64,000 nucleotides of DNA from Prescottella equi (GTDB lineage Bacteria; Actinomycetota; Actinomycetes; Mycobacteriales; Mycobacteriaceae): contig NZ_JAIVAH010000018.1 in NCBI RefSeq assembly GCF_020171745.1, positions 1 to 64,000 of the forward strand. Direction: 5' to 3'. The notes under the pieces were generated by a model. That model was not told where the DNA came from and searched no databases. It saw only the letters and a program-made list of their open reading frames with translations. Each line of letters opens with the position of its first letter. Position 1 is the stretch's first letter. Position numbers and translations under genes: made by a program. Positions 40,726 through 50,290 of the stretch are shown piece by piece.

Positions 40726-41934
40726 TTGATTTCTGCCGCACGCTCCGAACTCGGCCGCTATCTCCGCACGGAGACGGTCGGCGGATCAATCCTCCTGATC
40801 GCCGCCGCGGTCGCGGTCCTGTGGGCAAACTCTCCCCTCGCCGACGCCTACACCTCGCTGCGGGACTGGCAGATCGGCCCCAGCGCGATCCACCTGAACC
40901 TGTCGCTCGGCACGTGGGCGCAGGACGGTCTCCTCGCGATCTTCTTCTTCGTCGCGGGCCTCGAGCTCAAACGCGAACTCGTCGTCGGCGAACTCGCCGA
41001 CCGGAAGAAAGCCGCGCTGCCGATCATCGCCGCGTGCGGCGGTGTGTTGCTGCCCGCGATCATCGCGGCCGCCGTCGGCGCCGGCGCGCCCGGCATGGAC
41101 CGCGGCTGGGCGATTCCCGTCGCCACCGACATCGCGTTCGCACTCGGTGTCCTCGCCCTGACCGGTTCCCGTATCCCGGCGAGCGCCCGCGTCTTCCTGC
41201 TCAGCCTCGCGGTGGTCGACGACCTGCTCGCGATCATCCTCATCGCGGTGCTGTTCACCGGATCGATCGCGATGCTGTGGATCCTCACCGCGGTCGCGTG
41301 CATGGTCGTCTACTGGTACGCGCAGCACCGCCGGATCACGACGCCGTTCCTGTACGTCCCGCTCGCGCTGCTGACCTGGTACAGCGTCCACGAGGCCGGC
41401 ATCCACGCGACGCTCGCGGGCGTGGCGCTGGGGCTGCTCACCCGGGTCCGCACCGATCCCGACGAGCAGTTCTCGCCCGCGGCCCGGCTCGAGCACCGTC
41501 TGCAGCCGTGGTCCGCGGCCGTCTGTGTGCCACTGTTCGCCCTGTTCGCGTCGGGAGTCCCGATCAACGGGGAGGTGCTCGGCGCGCTGTTCACCGACCG
41601 GATCTCGCTCGCGATCATCCTCGGTCTGCTGGTCGGCAAGACCGTCGGAATCTTCGGGATCTCGTGGCTGGCGATCCGTCTCGGCATCGCCACCAAGCCC
41701 CGCTCGCTCGGCTTCCGCGACATGTTCGCCCTGTCGGTGCTCGGCGCCATCGGGTTCACGGTTAGCCTTCTTGTGGCCGATCTCGCTCTCGCGGGTGTCG
41801 GCGACGGCAGCGAAGCGGACATCGCGAAGGCCGCGGTGCTCATGACGTCGTTGGCTGCGTCACTGATCGGATCGGCGCTACTGTTGCGGCGCGGACGGGT
41901 TCATCAGGCTCGCGCCGCTGCCACCGATGTGTGA
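40726..41934 (+). CDS. nhaA: Na+/H+ antiporter NhaA
   Basis: This 402-residue inner-membrane antiporter exports Na+ in exchange for protons. The conserved FFFVAGLELKRELV, the VATDIAFALGVLAL segment and the ion-binding Asp pair in LAVVDDLLAIILIA are all present. The apparent start is TTG at 40726, with GAGAGG 9 bases ahead. It is followed 57 bases later by the holin-like gene. M. tuberculosis has no NhaA at this point, so this is a lineage-specific insertion into the acs-ephE interval. Confidence 0.94.
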   Translation: MISAARSELGRYLRTETVGGSILLIAAAVAVLWANSPLADAYTSLRDWQIGPSAIHLNLSLGTWAQDGLLAIFFFVAGLELKRELVVGELADRKKAALPIIAACGGVLLPAIIAAAVGAGAPGMDRGWAIPVATDIAFALGVLALTGSRIPASARVFLLSLAVVDDLLAIILIAVLFTGSIAMLWILTAVACMVVYWYAQHRRITTPFLYVPLALLTWYSVHEAGIHATLAGVALGLLTRVRTDPDEQFSPAARLEHRLQPWSAAVCVPLFALFASGVPINGEVLGALFTDRISLAIILGLLVGKTVGIFGISWLAIRLGIATKPRSLGFRDMFALSVLGAIGFTVSLLVADLALAGVGDGSEADIAKAAVLMTSLAASLIGSALLLRRGRVHQARAAATDV

Positions 41935-41991
41935 GGTCGACTTGCACATCACAGCTACCAGCGCGTCAGAGCTACCTGGAGGGGTCGAGAA

Positions 41992-42516
41992 GTGAGTGTC
42001 ACCAACGGCAGTGGAGTCACCGGAAACGGCAGCCGGGCCACCGGCGACGGGGTCCCGACGACGATCTCCTCGATCCCCCTGACCGATCCGCACAACCCGG
42101 AGACGGCCTCGATCGGCACCCTGGTGCGCGACGCGACCGCCCAGGTCTCCACGCTCTTCCGCGCCGAGGTGGAACTGGCGAAGGCCGAGGTGACCAGCGA
42201 GGTCAAGAAGGGCCTGCAGGGCAGCCTCTTCTTCATCCTCGCGCTCGCCGTCCTGGTGTTCAGCTCGTTCTTCTTCTTCTTCTTCCTCGCCGAACTGCTC
42301 AGCGTGTGGCTGGACCGGTGGGCCTCGTTCCTGATCGTGTTCGCCCTGATGGTCGTCGTCACGGGCGTCCTCGCCCTGCTCGGCTACCTGCGGGTTCGCA
42401 AGCTCCGCGCGCCGAACAAGACGATCGATTCCCTCAAGCAGGCCGCCACGGTGCTGCCCGGTCAGCGTCCGGAGGCAGGCTCTCCGCTGGGCACCGGAAC
42501 GGGCACCGCCGGCTGA
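41992..42516 (+). CDS. Phage-holin-family membrane protein (Rv3669-like)
   Basis: This 174-residue protein starts at the GTG at 41992, with GGAGG 11 bases ahead. The polar N-terminus is followed by an amphipathic segment (VSTLFRAEVELAKAEVTSEV) characteristic of the actinobacterial 'phage holin family' (YqjE-like). Two helices follow (LFFILALAVLVFSSFFFFFF and FLIVFALMVVVTGVLALL). Despite the name it is a core cell-envelope protein, not a lysis gene. It is 8 bases upstream of ephE and probably co-transcribed with it. Confidence 0.88.
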   Translation: MSVTNGSGVTGNGSRATGDGVPTTISSIPLTDPHNPETASIGTLVRDATAQVSTLFRAEVELAKAEVTSEVKKGLQGSLFFILALAVLVFSSFFFFFFLAELLSVWLDRWASFLIVFALMVVVTGVLALLGYLRVRKLRAPNKTIDSLKQAATVLPGQRPEAGSPLGTGTGTAG

Positions 42517-42524
42517 TCGCCGCC

Positions 42525-43472
42525 GTGGCCCCATCAGTGACACAGCCAGATCCGTCCACGGTCCGTTTCGACGGACCGTGGACCCATCGGGACATCCACG
42601 CCAACGGCATCCGTATCCACGCCGCCGAGGCCGGACCGTCCCACCCCGACGCCCCACTCGTCGTGCTCCTGCACGGCTTCGCCGACTTCTGGTGGACGTG
42701 GCGCCACCAGCTGACCGCACTGGCCGACGCAGGATTCCGAACGGTCGCGGTCGACCTGCGCGGCTACGGCGACACCGACACCCCGCCCCGCGGCTACGAC
42801 GGCTGGACGCTGGCCGGTGACATCGCCGGCCTGATCCGCGCGATGGGCCACACCGACGCGACGCTCATCGGACACGCCGACGGCGGACTGGTCTGCTGGG
42901 CCACCGCGCTCCTGCACCCGCGGCTGGTGCGTTCCATCGGCCTCGTCAGTTCGCCGCACCCGATCGCACTCAAGGACGCCGTCCTGCGCGACCGCGGGCA
43001 GCGGTCGGCGCTGCTCCCGACGTTCCTCCGGTACCAGGTGCCGTGGCGCCCCGAACGGCGTCTGCTGCGATCCGAGGGCGCCGAGGTCGAACGTCTGCTG
43101 CGAGCCCGGTCCGGGCCGGCCTGGGCGCAGTCCGACGAGTTCCCCGAGGTGGTGGGCCGCCTGCGGTCCGCGATCCGGATTCCGGGCGTCGCCCACTCCG
43201 CGCTCGAGTACCAGCGCTGGGCGTTCCGCAGCCAGTTCCGCCCCGACGGCCACCGGTTCATGACCGCGATGGACCACACGCTGCGGATCCCCGTCCTACA
43301 GATGCACGGCGACCTCGATCCGTACGTGCTGAAGCGCACCGTCGAGCGGTCCACCCGGCACGCACCCGGTCAGCAGCTGCACTCGATCCCCGACGTCGGC
43401 CACTTCGCGCACCAGGAGGCACCGGCCGAGGTGACGGCCGAGCTGCTGCGCTTCGCCCTCGCCTCCCGCTGA
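42525..43472 (+). CDS. ephE: Alpha/beta hydrolase, epoxide hydrolase EphE-like
   Basis: This is a 315-residue hydrolase with a GTG start at 42525. The oxyanion motif LLHGFADFWWTW, nucleophile Asp in GHADGG, and catalytic His in VGHFAHQEAP fit the epoxide hydrolase branch, in which Asp replaces Ser. FDGPWTHRDIHANGIRIH is the usual N-terminus of the Rv3670 group. It probably opens lipid or xenobiotic epoxides; the substrate is unknown. Confidence 0.88.
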   Translation: MAPSVTQPDPSTVRFDGPWTHRDIHANGIRIHAAEAGPSHPDAPLVVLLHGFADFWWTWRHQLTALADAGFRTVAVDLRGYGDTDTPPRGYDGWTLAGDIAGLIRAMGHTDATLIGHADGGLVCWATALLHPRLVRSIGLVSSPHPIALKDAVLRDRGQRSALLPTFLRYQVPWRPERRLLRSEGAEVERLLRARSGPAWAQSDEFPEVVGRLRSAIRIPGVAHSALEYQRWAFRSQFRPDGHRFMTAMDHTLRIPVLQMHGDLDPYVLKRTVERSTRHAPGQQLHSIPDVGHFAHQEAPAEVTAELLRFALASR

Positions 43473-43487
43473 CACACCAGCAGCGCA

Positions 43488-44693
43488 TCAGTTGTTCCTC
43501 TCGGAGGTCAGGAAGTCGAGCAGGATCTGCCGACTGTGCTGTGCGGGGATGCTGCCGAACGCGTCGTCGAACGCGTGATCGGCGAAGGGGAGCACCTCGA
43601 GAGTGGAGTCGACGCCGTCGGCGCGGAGCTCGTCGTGGAGTTGGCGGACGGAGGCCGGTGTCGCGCTGTGGTCGCGGTCGCCGACTACGAGCAGGGTGGG
43701 CGGTAGGCCCGGACCGACGGCTCCGAGCGGTGAAACCTCTGCGTAGCGATCGGGAAATTGATCCGGGGTGCCACCGGTGAACAGTTCCGCGGCGTTGCGG
43801 CTGCCGAGAATGTTCTGCTCCCACATCTGGGAGACGTCGGTGCCGGGATAGAAGCCGACGACCGACGCCGGTGCGGGTGGCGTCGGGCCGCCGTCGGTGG
43901 CGGTCAGAGTTCCGTTCTGCAGACGGTAGGCCGTGTTCATTGCGAGGGTGCCGCCGGCCGACATTCCGCCCAGGGCGATCCGATCCGGGTCGAGTCCGTA
44001 CTCACCGGCGTGGTCACGTACCCAGCGCAGCGACGTGACCAGGTCCTGCGGCGCCGCGTCCCAAGTGGGGCGGTCCTCCGTGGCGAGCCGGTACTGGACG
44101 GCGAACACCGCGACGCCGCGGTCGGCGAGCCAGCGCCCCGTCCCCCGCAGGTCCGCCTTGTCGAACGTGTGGAACCCGCCGGCATGCGCGAGGATCACCG
44201 CCGGGATCTTCTCGGCCGACGGAGCGGCCGGGTCGTGGCCCTCGGGCAGGTACACGTCGACATCGAGAGGTTCGCCGTCACGGACGGTGTAGGTACGTGT
44301 CGCGTCGGGTGTGGTTCCCGGGTACGCAAGTTGCGTGCCGACATCGCGGAGCGAGATGTCGGTGCCGGCTCCGGCCGCCGCGGCGATCTGAGTGCCGCCG
44401 ATCCCCAGCGCGGCAACGAGTGCCAGGGAACCGATCGCGGTGATAGCGGCGCCCCATCGGCGGAGTCCGGCGCGCCAGGCGAGCAGTGCGAGGACGGTCC
44501 CGCACAGCGCGAAGAGTGCCATGTGGAACGGGTACTGGCCACCGAGGACGGGGCCGAACAAGCCCACCTTCGGGATCGACGGGAAGTAGGCGCCGATCAT
44601 GACGATTGCGAGCAGCACGGCGATGATCGTCGCCGCGGTCGCCGCGACTGTGCGTGAGATGCGAATGGGTAGGCCGGGTGAGTCCGTCGGCAT
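43488..44693 (-). CDS. Membrane-anchored esterase/lipase (HSL-like alpha/beta hydrolase)
   Basis: This is a 401-residue protein. Three hydrophobic helices occupy residues 15-110 (ATAATIIAVLLAIVMIGAYF; MALFALCGTVLALLAWRAG; AITAIGSLALVAALGI). An alpha/beta hydrolase domain follows, with ILAHAGGFH as the oxyanion motif, nucleophile Ser in GGMSAGG, Asp in VGDRDHS and His in ADHAFD. The catalytic domain probably lies outside the cell. It diverges from a histidine kinase gene by 159 bases and may be its regulated target. This gene and the two-component pair are absent from the M. tuberculosis order. Confidence 0.87.
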   Translation of the reverse strand: MPTDSPGLPIRISRTVAATAATIIAVLLAIVMIGAYFPSIPKVGLFGPVLGGQYPFHMALFALCGTVLALLAWRAGLRRWGAAITAIGSLALVAALGIGGTQIAAAAGAGTDISLRDVGTQLAYPGTTPDATRTYTVRDGEPLDVDVYLPEGHDPAAPSAEKIPAVILAHAGGFHTFDKADLRGTGRWLADRGVAVFAVQYRLATEDRPTWDAAPQDLVTSLRWVRDHAGEYGLDPDRIALGGMSAGGTLAMNTAYRLQNGTLTATDGGPTPPAPASVVGFYPGTDVSQMWEQNILGSRNAAELFTGGTPDQFPDRYAEVSPLGAVGPGLPPTLLVVGDRDHSATPASVRQLHDELRADGVDSTLEVLPFADHAFDDAFGSIPAQHSRQILLDFLTSERNN

Positions 44694-44852
44694 CGTGGTT
44701 TCCGCTCCTGTGGGTGTGAGAAATGTCGGGGTCGATCGACCCCTTCACTGTCGCCCGCGGGGTCGGGCATCCACCTCCCCCGCGGGAGCCAACTTCCCGG
44801 GTAGCTCTCACGGGGGACGCGACCGCGCACAGGGTGGTCGACAATCGACGAC

Positions 44853-46094
44853 GTGGAAGCCGCACCGCACCCGAAGCCGTCCGGATCGAGCCTGATCGAC
44901 GCGGTCCGGGCCGGTTCCGGTGAACTCTTCACGCTCGAACCGATGCCGCTGCCCGGCCTCTCGTGGCCACGCGCACTGCGGTGGCTACCGCACGTACTCC
45001 TCGTCGTCCTCGCCGTTCTGCTGTCGATGACCGGCGCGGACGACACCGCGACGGCGCTGGCGACGGCGCACGCGGCGACGATCGTCGTGGCGTTGAGGTG
45101 GCCGGTACCGGCCTGGTGGATCTCGCTGGGGTTCGTCGTCGTGCAGGCTGTCGCCCATCCACCGAGCTACGACAACCAGCAGTGGATGTGGCTGGTCCAC
45201 GCGATCGTCCTGGCGTTGCTGGCCTTCCGGGTCCGGACGGCCACCGCCCTCGTTGCGGCAGTGGTGAGTGTCGCGGTCGCGGTGGTGCTCGAACTGGTCG
45301 GGATGCAGATCGGGTCCTGGCTCGTCGTGGCGGCCGCGGCCACGGAGTTCGCGTGTGCGGTCGCCCTCGGCATCCTGGCGCACGGGTGGCGGACCGACCG
45401 GGCGAATCTGGCCGCCCAGATGGAACTGAACGCCCGCGAGAGGGCCCAACGAACCGTTCTCGAGGAGCGCTCGGCGATCGCTCGGGAACTCCACGACGTG
45501 ATCGCGCACCACATGTCGGTGATCTCCATCCAGGCGCAGGCGGCGCCGTACCGGGTCGAGAACCCCCCGGACGAGCTCGTGAACCAGTTCCGGCAGATTC
45601 GGGAGACGGCACTCGACGGTCTCGCCGAGCTACGGGCCCTCCTCGGGGTGCTCCGGCCGACGCCGGACGGTGCAGCGCCGACAACGCCCCAGCCGTCGTT
45701 GAGCGACATACCGGCACTGGTCGATTCGATGCGCGCGGCCGGCGTCACCGTCACCCTCGATCGACGCGGCCCTCTGGACACCCTCCCCGACGGGGTTCAG
45801 CTGGCGTTGTACCGAATTCTGCAGGAATCCTCGAGCAACGTGGTGCGCCACGCGTCAGGGGCAGCCACCCGCGTCGAACTCGTCCACACCGGGGAGTCGG
45901 TCAGGCTGTGCGTGTCCAACGAAGCGCCGCCGCAGCCCACACGAGCGAACGACATGTCCCCCACCGGCGGCCACGGGCTGATCGGCATGCGCGAACGCGC
46001 GGTGATGCTCGGAGGTCACCTGACCGCGGGTCCCACGCAGTCCGGCGGATTCGAGGTCCAGGCCGAGCTGCCCACTCGCCCGGCGACGTCGTGA
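44853..46094 (+). CDS. Sensor histidine kinase (NarX/DesK type)
   Basis: This 413-residue kinase starts with GTG. About five membrane helices (residues 40-185) have almost no external loops, the intramembrane-sensing style of the DesK/LiaS group. The HisKA_3 motif ERSAIARELHDVIAHHMSVI holds the phosphorylated His. The ATPase domain has the N-box LYRILQESSSNVVRHA and G-box GGHGLIGMRERA. It is 16 bases upstream of its response regulator. The signal is probably envelope stress or a lipid state, which is inference. Confidence 0.92.
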   Translation: MEAAPHPKPSGSSLIDAVRAGSGELFTLEPMPLPGLSWPRALRWLPHVLLVVLAVLLSMTGADDTATALATAHAATIVVALRWPVPAWWISLGFVVVQAVAHPPSYDNQQWMWLVHAIVLALLAFRVRTATALVAAVVSVAVAVVLELVGMQIGSWLVVAAAATEFACAVALGILAHGWRTDRANLAAQMELNARERAQRTVLEERSAIARELHDVIAHHMSVISIQAQAAPYRVENPPDELVNQFRQIRETALDGLAELRALLGVLRPTPDGAAPTTPQPSLSDIPALVDSMRAAGVTVTLDRRGPLDTLPDGVQLALYRILQESSSNVVRHASGAATRVELVHTGESVRLCVSNEAPPQPTRANDMSPTGGHGLIGMRERAVMLGGHLTAGPTQSGGFEVQAELPTRPATS

Positions 46095-46110
46095 ACGACA
46101 ATCTCAGAGC

Positions 46111-46776
46111 ATGAGCATCCGGGTCATCATCGCCGACGATCAGGCAATGGTTCGCGACGGCTTCTCGGTTCTGCTGGGCGCAACGCCGGACATCGAGGTG
46201 ATCGCCACCGCGGGCAACGGGGCCGAGGCCGTCGCCTTGACGTCGGAACTCGGGCCGGACGTCGTGTTGATGGACATCCGGATGCCGTTCCTCGACGGAA
46301 TCGAGGCCACCCGCCGGATCGTCGCCGCGGGCGGCCCGGCTCCCCACGTCCTGGTGCTCACCACCTTCGACCTCGACGAGTACGTCTACCAGGCACTGCG
46401 GGCGGGCGCATCCGGATTCCTGCTCAAGGAAGCGTCCGCTGCCGACCTTGCCGACGCCGTCCGGACCGTCGCGCGGGGAGACGCGCTGCTCTCACCGGAC
46501 CTGACCAGACGACTGATCACCGAGTTCTGCCGCCTGGAACCTCGCGACACCGCCGACGACTCCGCACGGGTACACACCCTCACCGCCCGCGAGTCGGAGG
46601 TCCTCGTCCTCATCGCGAGCGGACTGTCCAACAGTGAGATCGCCTCGAAGCTCTTCGTCTCGGACGAAACCGTCAAAACCCACGTCGGCAGGATCCTCGG
46701 CAAGCTGCAGCTCCGGGACCGCACCCAAGCCGCCATCTACGCCTACGAGTCCAGACTCGTCCGCCCCAAGGACTAG
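46111..46776 (+). CDS. Response regulator, NarL/LuxR family
   Basis: This 221-residue protein has a receiver domain: acidic pocket DDQ near residue 10, phospho-acceptor Asp in VVLMDIRMP, switch Thr in VLVLTTFD, and Lys in LLKEAS. A LuxR-type HTH follows (LTARESEVLVLIASGLSNSE...). It is the partner of the kinase just upstream and most likely controls the divergent esterase. It is convergent with marP, 27 bases apart. Confidence 0.93.
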   Translation: MSIRVIIADDQAMVRDGFSVLLGATPDIEVIATAGNGAEAVALTSELGPDVVLMDIRMPFLDGIEATRRIVAAGGPAPHVLVLTTFDLDEYVYQALRAGASGFLLKEASAADLADAVRTVARGDALLSPDLTRRLITEFCRLEPRDTADDSARVHTLTARESEVLVLIASGLSNSEIASKLFVSDETVKTHVGRILGKLQLRDRTQAAIYAYESRLVRPKD

Positions 46777-46803
46777 GAGACCGAACTCCCGGCCCCGCCT
46801 CGA

Positions 46804-47994
46804 TCAGGCGATGCAGACGCCCGTACCCACAGCGGCGCGCGACTGACCGGCCTGCTCGAGCTGGCGCGACACCTCGTCCGCGGTGAGGACGAATCCGGTG
46901 TCGCTGTCGTCGACGGCGGCACCGAACACGACGCCGAGGACACGTCCCTGCTCGTCGACGAGCGGTCCGCCCGAGTTGCCCTGACGGATCGACCCGCGCA
47001 CCGTGTACACCTCGCGCTCGACGTTGCCGGAGCGGTAGATGTCCGGGCCGCGCAGGTCGAGGACCTCGCGGATGCGGGCGGCGCTGGCCGTGTACGGTCC
47101 TCCGCCCGGGTAGCCCAGCACGATCGCGCTGTCACCGGTGCGCGCCTTCTCGGGCGCGAACTGCAGCGGGGCGGCGGTGAGCCCGGGAACGTCGAGCACC
47201 GCGACGTCCACCGCCGGATCGAACAGGACGACACGTGCGTCGAGCGGTCCCGCCGCCGTGTCGACGGTGACCGACGACGTGCCCGCCACGACGTGCGCGT
47301 TGGTCATGACCCGTTCGGGACCGACGACGAAGCCGGATCCCTCGAGGGCCTTCTGGCAGCTCGGCGCCGCGCCACGGATCCGCAGGACACTCGACTGCAG
47401 CTGCTGCGCCACCGGGCTCGCGAGCACGCTGGCGTCGGGCGGTTCCACGTTCGTGATGGGGGTCCGGCCGAACGGGCCGATGACGTCCGGCAGACCGGAG
47501 GTGTCGAGCAGGGCCGAGAACTCGCTCGGCACGTTGCGCAGCCAGTTCGGGGCGACGTCGTCGACGGTGCTGAGCACCTTCGACCCGCGCACCGCGGTGG
47601 CCACGTTGGCCTGAGTCGACGTGGCCAGCGGGATCGCGAGCAGCCACGCCGCGACCAGGACGGCCGTCAGCTGCAGACCCGCGCCGACGACGCTGTCCAC
47701 CGATCGCGCGACGGGGCTGTGCATGCCGCTACGGGCGGCCCGGCCCAACACCATGCCGGCGACCTCACCGATCACGACGAGGACGACGATCAGCGCGATG
47801 CCGGCGAGCACCCGGGCCCGCCCCTCGTCGACGTGGACGAGGACGTGCGGGGCGATGAGGATGCCGGCGACCGCACCGAGCACGACGCCGAGGAACGCGA
47901 GCGCCGACGCGACCGCACCCTGCCGCCAGCCCGACGACGCGGCCAGCAGCGCGATCAGGATCACCGCCAGGTCGATCCATCCGGATCCGCTCAA
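46804..47994 (-). CDS. marP: Membrane serine protease MarP
   Basis: This 396-residue protein has four N-terminal membrane helices forming a CvpA-like domain, and a periplasmic chymotrypsin-like domain. The triad is His in MTNAHVV, Asp in DPAVDVAVL and Ser in RQGNSGGP. A pair of cysteines (PSCQKAL and the C-terminal GVCIA) matches the regulatory disulfide known in MarP. In M. tuberculosis MarP (Rv3671c) maintains pH homeostasis in acid by processing a cell-wall hydrolase. It overlaps the NUDIX gene by 4 bases. Confidence 0.95.
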   Translation of the reverse strand: MSGSGWIDLAVILIALLAASSGWRQGAVASALAFLGVVLGAVAGILIAPHVLVHVDEGRARVLAGIALIVVLVVIGEVAGMVLGRAARSGMHSPVARSVDSVVGAGLQLTAVLVAAWLLAIPLATSTQANVATAVRGSKVLSTVDDVAPNWLRNVPSEFSALLDTSGLPDVIGPFGRTPITNVEPPDASVLASPVAQQLQSSVLRIRGAAPSCQKALEGSGFVVGPERVMTNAHVVAGTSSVTVDTAAGPLDARVVLFDPAVDVAVLDVPGLTAAPLQFAPEKARTGDSAIVLGYPGGGPYTASAARIREVLDLRGPDIYRSGNVEREVYTVRGSIRQGNSGGPLVDEQGRVLGVVFGAAVDDSDTGFVLTADEVSRQLEQAGQSRAAVGTGVCIA

Positions 47995-48764
47995 CGCTCC
48001 CCCTTCCGAGCCTGCTGCCCGAAGTTTCCGTCGTTCTCGTCCATCCCGGTCGCGACCCGGGTGAGCGTCGCGTCGAGGTCACGCACGTCGTGGTGATCCC
48101 ACTCGATCTCCCAGCCGGACACCGTGAGCAGTCCCGCGAGCACGCCGGCGGTGAAGCCCCACACGAGCATGCCGTCCACCTCGAACGCCGGGCCCTGATA
48201 GCCGGCGCGGTGCCGGACCTGGAACCGGTTGTCGGGGTCGATCAGATCCCGCACCGGCACCCGCACCACACGTTCGGCCTCGGCCGCGTCGACGACGCCG
48301 ACCGGGCTGGGATCCCGCCAGTAGGCGAGCACGGGGGTGACGTCGAACCCGGACGGCGGGATGAACAGCTCCGGCAGCGTCACGAGCGGTTGCACGCCGG
48401 CGCGCACGAGCCCGGTCTCCTCCTCCGCCTCACGCAGGGCCGTGTCGACCGGGCCGTCGTCCTCCGGGTCGGCCGCGCCGCCGGGGAAGGCCACCTGACC
48501 GCTGTGCTGACGCATCGTCGACGCCCGCTGTGTCAGCAGCACGTCGGCGTCGGCGGGCAGGCCGCCGACGGCGAGGGGGTCGGATTCGGGCGATCCACCG
48601 AACAGCACCAGCACCGCCGCGGGCCGCACGGCGGCGCCGTCGGGCGCACGCCGGTTCAGCACCGGGTTGACGCGATTGGGGTCCGCGGGCGGGGTGTGTG
48701 TGACACCGCGCAACCACTCGGGCGCGGCCGCGGGATTCAAGGACGGGTGCGATCGGAAGCTCAT
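47991..48764 (-). CDS. NUDIX hydrolase, CoA pyrophosphatase-like
   Basis: This 257-residue protein contains a full Nudix box, GGAADPEDDGPVDTALREAEEETGL in scattered match (Gly-x5-Glu-x7-REAEEETGL), and the upstream LLTQRASTMRQHSGQVAFPGG pattern typical of CoA diphosphatases (NudL type). It probably removes 4'-phosphopantetheine from oxidised or acyl CoA. It lies in the tight chain nth-TlpA-NUDIX-marP with 4-base overlaps, matching Rv3672c. Confidence 0.92.
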   Translation of the reverse strand: MSFRSHPSLNPAAAPEWLRGVTHTPPADPNRVNPVLNRRAPDGAAVRPAAVLVLFGGSPESDPLAVGGLPADADVLLTQRASTMRQHSGQVAFPGGAADPEDDGPVDTALREAEEETGLVRAGVQPLVTLPELFIPPSGFDVTPVLAYWRDPSPVGVVDAAEAERVVRVPVRDLIDPDNRFQVRHRAGYQGPAFEVDGMLVWGFTAGVLAGLLTVSGWEIEWDHHDVRDLDATLTRVATGMDENDGNFGQQARKGER

Positions 48765-49429
48765 GCGGCGACGCCGAGGTACTGCTGGACGACGTCGGCG
48801 ATCTCGTCGACGCTACGGAACGGCTGCGGCAGGATCTTCGCGACGGATCCGTCGGGGCGGATCAGCACCGACACCGGCAACACCGCGGGCGATCCGACGG
48901 CGGCCTGCACGCGCGCCGACCCGTCCTGGACGCCGGGCAGGTGGACGTCGTACTCGGCGAGGCGCGCGAGGGCGTTCGCCTCGTTGGGATCGGTGTGCAC
49001 CGTGAGTACGGTAACCGCGCTGCCCGCCCGATCCGCGTACTGCTGCAGATACGGCAGTTCCTCCCGGCACGGCCCACACCAGTAGGCCCACAGGTTGAGC
49101 AGGACCGGCTTGCCGGCCAGCGACGCCGCGAGGTCGACGCGACTGCCGTCGCCGACACATTCGAGGGTGATGCCGTCGAGCACCGACCCCACGGGAGCGG
49201 GACCGCCCGGTGCGGGGCACGGCGCCAACTCCGCGTCGGCCCGGGCCGCGGCCAGCGACTCCGGGGTGTCGGCGGCCCGCCGCTCCTGCTGCGAACCCGA
49301 ACGGTCCGCGCCGGGATAGCCCCCGACGTCGGCCGCCTCGTCGCCGCCGCGTGGCCAGATGGCCACGATCAGGGCCGCCACCACCACGAGCGCGACCAGA
49401 CTCCACCGCGCTGCACTCGACATCCGCAT
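48761..49429 (-). CDS. TlpA/thioredoxin-like membrane-anchored protein
   Basis: This is a 222-residue protein. The ATG at 49429 lies 5 bases past the nth stop. A single N-terminal helix (WSLVALVVVAALIVAIW) anchors an extracytoplasmic thioredoxin fold with the active site YWCGPCREE. A second Cys pair (LAPCPAP and LECVGDG) lies before it. It is equivalent to Rv3673c. It may reduce or oxidise envelope disulfides, possibly that of MarP two genes downstream, which is inference. Confidence 0.92.
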   Translation of the reverse strand: MRMSSAARWSLVALVVVAALIVAIWPRGGDEAADVGGYPGADRSGSQQERRAADTPESLAAARADAELAPCPAPGGPAPVGSVLDGITLECVGDGSRVDLAASLAGKPVLLNLWAYWCGPCREELPYLQQYADRAGSAVTVLTVHTDPNEANALARLAEYDVHLPGVQDGSARVQAAVGSPAVLPVSVLIRPDGSVAKILPQPFRSVDEIADVVQQYLGVAA

Positions 49430-49434
49430 ACCGC

Positions 49435-50208
49435 TCACATACCTGCCAGTTCGAGAAGGTGCTCGGTCTCGGGGCCCTTCACGAGCGCGGCCGCCGCGGC
49501 CTTGTCGGTGGGCCCGGTGCCGTAGGACGGGCAGTCCTTGGCCAGTACGCACACCCCGCACGCCGGCTTGCGCGCGTGACAGACCCGACGACCGTGGAAG
49601 ATCACGCGATGCGAGAGGTCGGTCCACTCCTTGCGTTCGATGAGTGCGCCGACCGCGTGCTCGACCTTGACCGGGTCCGTCTCCTCGGTCCACTTCCAGC
49701 GTCGGACGAGCCGACCGAAGTGAGTGTCGACTGTGATTCCGGGCACGCCGAACGCATTACCGAGGACGACGTTCGCGGTCTTGCGGCCGATACCCGGCAG
49801 CGTCACGAGGTCCTTCAACTTGTCGGGAACCTCGCCGTCGTAGCGCTCGAGAAGCGCCTGTCCGAGGCCGATGATCGAGTTCGCCTTGTTCCGGTAGAAA
49901 CCGGTCGACCGGATGTACTCCTCGAGTTCCACACGATCGGCCTCGGCGTACGCGCGGGCGTCGGGGTAGTGCGCGAAGAGAGCGGGAGTTACCTGGTTGA
50001 CCCGCACATCCGTGCACTGCGCCGACAGGATCGTCGCCACCGTCAGCTCGAGCGGCGTGGTGAAATCCAGCTCGCAGTAGACGTGCGGGAATGCCACCTT
50101 CAGGCGGCGGTTCATGCGCCGGGCCCGGCGCACCAAGGCCAGCCGGGACTCACCCGACGTGACGGGTTCTACGTCCGATTTCGGGCCACCGGCCGAGGTC
50201 GCATGCAC
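49435..50208 (-). CDS. nth: Endonuclease III
   Basis: This 257-residue DNA glycosylase/AP lyase removes oxidised pyrimidines. The helix-hairpin-helix [13 protein letters not shown] includes the catalytic Lys, and the catalytic Asp lies in TVDTHFGRL. The [4Fe-4S] cluster cysteines follow the C-x6-C-x2-C-x5-C pattern in [18 protein letters not shown]. The N-terminus has about 30 extra residues before the core ([16 protein letters not shown]), so a shorter start at one of the in-frame GTG codons is possible. It corresponds to Rv3674c. Confidence 0.96.
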   Translation of the reverse strand: MHATSAGGPKSDVEPVTSGESRLALVRRARRMNRRLKVAFPHVYCELDFTTPLELTVATILSAQCTDVRVNQVTPALFAHYPDARAYAEADRVELEEYIRSTGFYRNKANSIIGLGQALLERYDGEVPDKLKDLVTLPGIGRKTANVVLGNAFGVPGITVDTHFGRLVRRWKWTEETDPVKVEHAVGALIERKEWTDLSHRVIFHGRRVCHARKPACGVCVLAKDCPSYGTGPTDKAAAAALVKGPETEHLLELAGM

Positions 50209-50290
50209 CCCGACAACTCTACGGACTCAGCAGCCGATCGGATTCCGGACCGTGTCGCTTCTGAGACCTTCGTTGTGTTTACTTCCGCAT

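Noticed and set aside
41992-42516. Holin as evidence of a second prophage
   Set aside because: The 'phage holin family' protein is a conserved chromosomal gene beside ephE; no other phage gene lies near it.
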